Assembly (NCBI GenBank): GCA_014084085.1
Contig: NPFB01000199.1
Location: forward strand, 36,549 to 55,031
Source of the DNA: Hondaea fermentalgiana
Lineage: Eukaryota; Sar; Bigyra; Thraustochytrida; Thraustochytriidae
Reading direction: 5' to 3'
Length of the DNA stretch: 18,483 nt
This document shows, piece after piece, positions 15,729 through 18,483 of this stretch. Within the stretch, counting starts at the first letter, position 1, and each line of letters starts with the position of its first letter. The notes under the pieces are model-generated. The model had not been told where the DNA came from. It did no database searches and saw only the letters and a list, made by a program, of their open reading frames with translations. The position numbers and the translations under genes are program-made.

Positions 15729-16137
15729 GAAATCGAGACAAGGTTTTCACATTACTTGACAAGATTTTCACCTATTCGATGAGGACCAATGGTACATTTT
15801 TGGTGGCCATGGTGGATGATTTCCGCTCAAGGCACGAGTGCAAGACTCAAGTTTCGACCAAGTCCAAAATTGAGCAATTGGCGAGGAAAAGAGCACTCTT
15901 TTCAATATGGCACGTGAAGCCCTGCGGGTGAGCAACGTCGCGTCTGCCAGATTGATCGAAAGGGAAAACAAGTGTGGGCGTAATATCGTCTGGCTAGCGG
16001 TGGTCCAGGTCGTTCAGTGGCAGACGCGAGCCAAGGATTGCTTGGTGTCAAAAGATCTCTTTGGCTGGCAGCGTGGGAGATCGCATATTTATTTTATCCG
16101 AATCTGAAAAGATGTACACATAGTAAAAGTTGCTTGG
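15729..16137. other. Convergent 3' intergenic region
   Basis: 409 bp between the stops of GPATCH1 (+) and the AP2 gene (-), expected to hold both 3' UTRs. A 14-bp element (GACAAGGTTTTCAC at 15737-15750, GACAAGATTTTCAC at 15758-15771) is repeated 21 bp apart. Short frames here lack motifs. No RNA gene was recognised. Confidence 0.65.
16088..16093 (-). terminator. Possible poly(A) signal of the AP2 gene
   Basis: The plus strand reads TTTATT, so the minus strand has AATAAA 44 nt downstream of the AP2 TGA, in an AT-rich patch. Position and sequence fit a polyadenylation signal, but a hexamer match alone is weak. Confidence 0.35.
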
Positions 16138-17367
16138 TCAAGTGCTCGATTTTTCATCATTGTTGCCGTGAACCGATGGCAACACTGTAGTACGAGAGTC
16201 TTTGTTCATGTGTGAGACGCTGGAGGTCTTTGTTGTGCCGAGAATGTTCCCTTCGTTCTCGTTCGTCTTGTCCGCATCGTCATGGTTGGACTTTTGTTTT
16301 TTCTTTTTCTTTGTCTTTTTCGTGTTGTCGCTTGCGTCGGCCTCTGTATTCGCCTCTTCATCTGCAGGAGAGGCGGGTCCGTCCGTTTCTGCGGCAGGGG
16401 CTTTGGCATTTTTCTCTGCGAGCTTGAGAAGCTCCTCCTCGTCGATCGCAGCAGCAGATGCTCCATAGGCCTCGATGTATTTTCGCTCGACGACGAGAGC
16501 AGCTTCCCTTTCCGTAGCAAAGGAGCCAAGGTTCATCATTTTGCGGTTGAGCCAGGCGCGCGCAATCCACCGCCGATCCCGCTTGTGCCAGGTGACTCCT
16601 CGGAACCTGGACGAGCACGAGGTTGATTTTTTCCGCTTGCGAACGACCGCAGGTTGATCTGGATTCTTTCGGGACCGCTTTGATCCCGATTTCCCAGGGC
16701 TAGATGGGTCTTGATCTTTGGGTAAGCTATCGAGCGTTGGTGGCGGTGGCGGTGCAGCGTCGAGGCCGGGGACTGCACTGGCAGTGAGAGCGCTTTGGTG
16801 GACAAAATGTTGTTGGCTATGCTGGTTGGATGCCGTGCCATCTTGGGCCCTTGGTAAGGTCAATTGCGTGAGGGCTGAGACGGGTGTGAATGCTGACGCT
16901 TGCGAGCCGAGCGAAGATATTGGGTTTTGGGACTGGGACTGGGACTGGGACTGGGACTGCGCCTGTGACTGTGACTGGGACGAGACTGGGTTAGCAAAGA
17001 CGTATTTGAGAAGTGCCGCTTGCGTGTTCGAGGACATGGGTTGCTGGTGGGGCGAGCCGAACGTATTTGTCTCGCGCGAAACGTTTTGATGGTTGTGCTC
17101 CGTATTGGTTGGAAAGGCGGACGTAATTTCGGAGGACTTGCGTTGTGGCTCGAAACTCGAATCGAGCGACGCGGTGCGATTCCTTTCGAGGAAATGTAGT
17201 TGATTCCGCAATTGTTGCTGCTGCTGAGGGTCTAGGATGTTCGATAACCCCTGATTCGCGTTGCCGGAGGCAGAGGACGACGACACGCCGGATGTGGAGG
17301 AGTTGATGCGACGAAGTTGCTCGAGGCTGTGTTCGAGCGCATTTGCGGTGTTTGGACTTGGCTTGGA

Positions 17368-17406
<39 letters not shown>

Positions 17407-17872
17407 GTGTTGAAAGCCTGTGGAGAAGAGCTGCCCTTGTTGCGTTGCCGTAATGGCTGAAGGAAGCGTGGATCGCTGCTCGGCGCGGAGGTCGTTTTGG
17501 GCGAGCGAGGTGTAGGCGTTGTTGGTGAAGATTGACGAGTTGATGTTTGGAAAGGACGCAAACGTGGCTCCTTGAGGCTGGGTGAGCGTTTGAAACGCAG
17601 AGAGCTCGTAGGGTTGCGGCGCGAGGCCGGTCGAGGTTCCGTCTCCGTTGAACGAGGATGAAAATGTGCCGAGGACGTACTGCTGTTGGTTTGCTTGTGG
17701 GTTGTTGAGCTGGTTTTGAAGTTGTGTTTGTGGTTGAAGTTGTTGTTGCTGGGGTCGTAAAGCTATATCTGGTGCTCCAACGGGTCTGCCTTGGGCTCGC
17801 GCGGCCTCTAGTTCCTGCGCGTACGCATTGGTTAGCGACTGCAGTTGGTACGGGTACGCGAGCGTCCCTGAC

Positions 17873-17918
<46 letters not shown>

Positions 17919-18321
17919 GCGCTGGATGCTGAAGCTGCTGTTGCTGTTGCTGTTGCTGAAGCTGCTGTTGCTGAAGTTGTTGGTACGCCCTGAGGAGCTC
18001 GAGGTTCTGGTTGCTCACGCTGTTGTCTGCGCTCGCTGCGCCTCCCGGCTGCTGGTGCGCCTCCATGCCAATCTCCGCAAGACGACTCGCTGCGCCGTCA
18101 GCGAAGTAGAGCCCTCCTCCTCCTCCTCCGCCGCCGCCGCCGCTGGCCTCGACGAGCGGGGCGGCCTCGCCAACGACGACGAAGACGCTTTCGTTCGGGT
18201 CTGCCTGCGCCCAGGGCCCCCGCTGCTGCCCTCGCTGCTCTCGCTGCCAAGGCTGCTGCTGCAGCTGCTGCTGCTGCCACCTCTGGCGCTGCTCCTGTGC
18301 GCCTCGGGCCGCGGCGTGCAT
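16138..18321 (-). CDS. Q-rich AP2-domain transcription factor
   Basis: 727 aa from the first in-window ATG (18321) to a TGA at 16138. One AP2 DNA-binding domain lies at residues 570-620 (bases 16462-16614): SRFRGVTWHKRDRRWIARAW, NLGSFATEREAALVVERKY and EAYG, with the conserved RGV, W and LG...T...AA positions. A basic NLS-like stretch (KRSRKNP, VRKRKKS) precedes it and a Lys run (KKTKKKKKQK) follows at about 667-677. The N-terminal 500 residues are low complexity: ten Gly, poly-Gln tracts of 16 and 13, a Ser-Gln dipeptide run, and Asn/Gln-rich sequence typical of activation domains. The frame stays open to the right edge and encodes eight Glu and Gly-rich sequence before this ATG, so the true start may be beyond 18483. 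Nuclear activator role is inferred. Only one AP2 copy is seen. Confidence 0.88.
16931..16978. repeat. GACTGG hexamer repeat encoding (SQ)n
   Basis: Eight 6-bp units, five exact GACTGG and three variants, encode alternating Ser-Gln on the minus strand inside the AP2 gene. Confidence 0.9.
17368..17406. repeat. CTG repeat encoding 13 Gln
   Basis: Ten uninterrupted CTG units with flanking TTG and CTG codons; on the minus strand CAG/CAA codons for 13 Gln in the AP2 protein. Confidence 0.95.
17872..17919. repeat. (TTG)15 repeat encoding 16 Gln
   Basis: Fifteen perfect TTG units after one CTG. They encode 16 Gln, nearly all CAA, unlike the CAG-rich tract at 17368. A mixed Gln/Leu tract continues to about 17980. 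Confidence 0.95.
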
Positions 18322-18339
18322 GGACGACCCGCCTTCTAT

Positions 18340-18363
18340 TTCTTCTTCTTCTTCTTCTTCTTC
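18340..18363. repeat. (TTC)8 repeat, would encode 8 Glu upstream of the AP2 ATG
   Basis: Eight TTC units in the same frame as the AP2 protein but 5' of its first in-window ATG. If translation starts further upstream this is an acidic run; if not it is 5' UTR. Confidence 0.9.
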
Positions 18364-18483
18364 GCCGCCGCCGCTGCCGCCGCCGCCCTTGAGCGCCGCG
18401 CGGAAGCGCCTCGCGCTCACCACTGCCCCACAGAACCAGGGGGCGCCGCCTCGGGGCTCGGGGACGCTCCTGACCCGCCCGCC

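Noticed and set aside
17368..17980. CRISPR-like or structural repeat array
   Set aside because: These are in-frame trinucleotide repeats encoding poly-Gln, with no unique spacers.

Overview
The window is nuclear DNA of a GC-rich, apparently intron-poor protist. All seven convincing genes are long uninterrupted frames of eukaryote-only families (OTU deubiquitinase, Rel/IPT-like factor, DNA ligase IV, CCDC148, F-box/FBXO21-like, GPATCH1, AP2). There are no bacterial operons, Shine-Dalgarno sites or tRNAs. TAA, TAG and TGA all end genes, so the standard code is in use. A flagellar-type coiled-coil gene beside a stand-alone AP2 factor, short spacers and few introns fit a flagellated stramenopile such as a thraustochytrid (Labyrinthulomycetes). 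That placement is an inference from style, not a database result.

Layout. 115-2067 (+): OTUD5-like deubiquitinase with a Tudor/Agenet-like N-terminus and about five UIM-like motifs. 2435-3817 (-): probable transcription factor with a Rel/Runt/velvet-like Ig-fold region and an IPT/TIG-like region. 3818-6173: gene-free, GC- and pyrimidine-rich stretch with many 4-, 5-, 10- and 12-bp tandem repeats. 6174-6627 (-): unresolved small-gene candidate. 6659-9940 (-): DNA ligase IV. 9941-10363: divergent promoter region. 10364-12313 (+): CCDC148-like coiled-coil protein. 12459-14102 (-): F-box protein. 14103-14198: 96-bp bidirectional spacer. 14199-15728 (+): GPATCH1. 16138-18321 (-): Q-rich AP2-domain protein whose N-terminus may run off the right edge.

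The genes do not form one pathway. Themes are ubiquitin (OTU, F-box), transcription (Rel-like, AP2), splicing (GPATCH1), double-strand-break repair (LIG4) and a flagellar candidate (CCDC148). They alternate in divergent and convergent pairs with spacers from 96 to about 420 bp, except for the 2.4-kb repeat-rich stretch. Four frames look longer only if GTG or TTG is accepted as a start; the first ATG was used instead.

I found no convincing novel multi-gene system. The best leads are the Rel/IPT-like protein, the Tudor-OTU-UIM architecture, the split F-box, the candidate three-exon gene after LIG4, and the recurring intergenic pentamer repeats.
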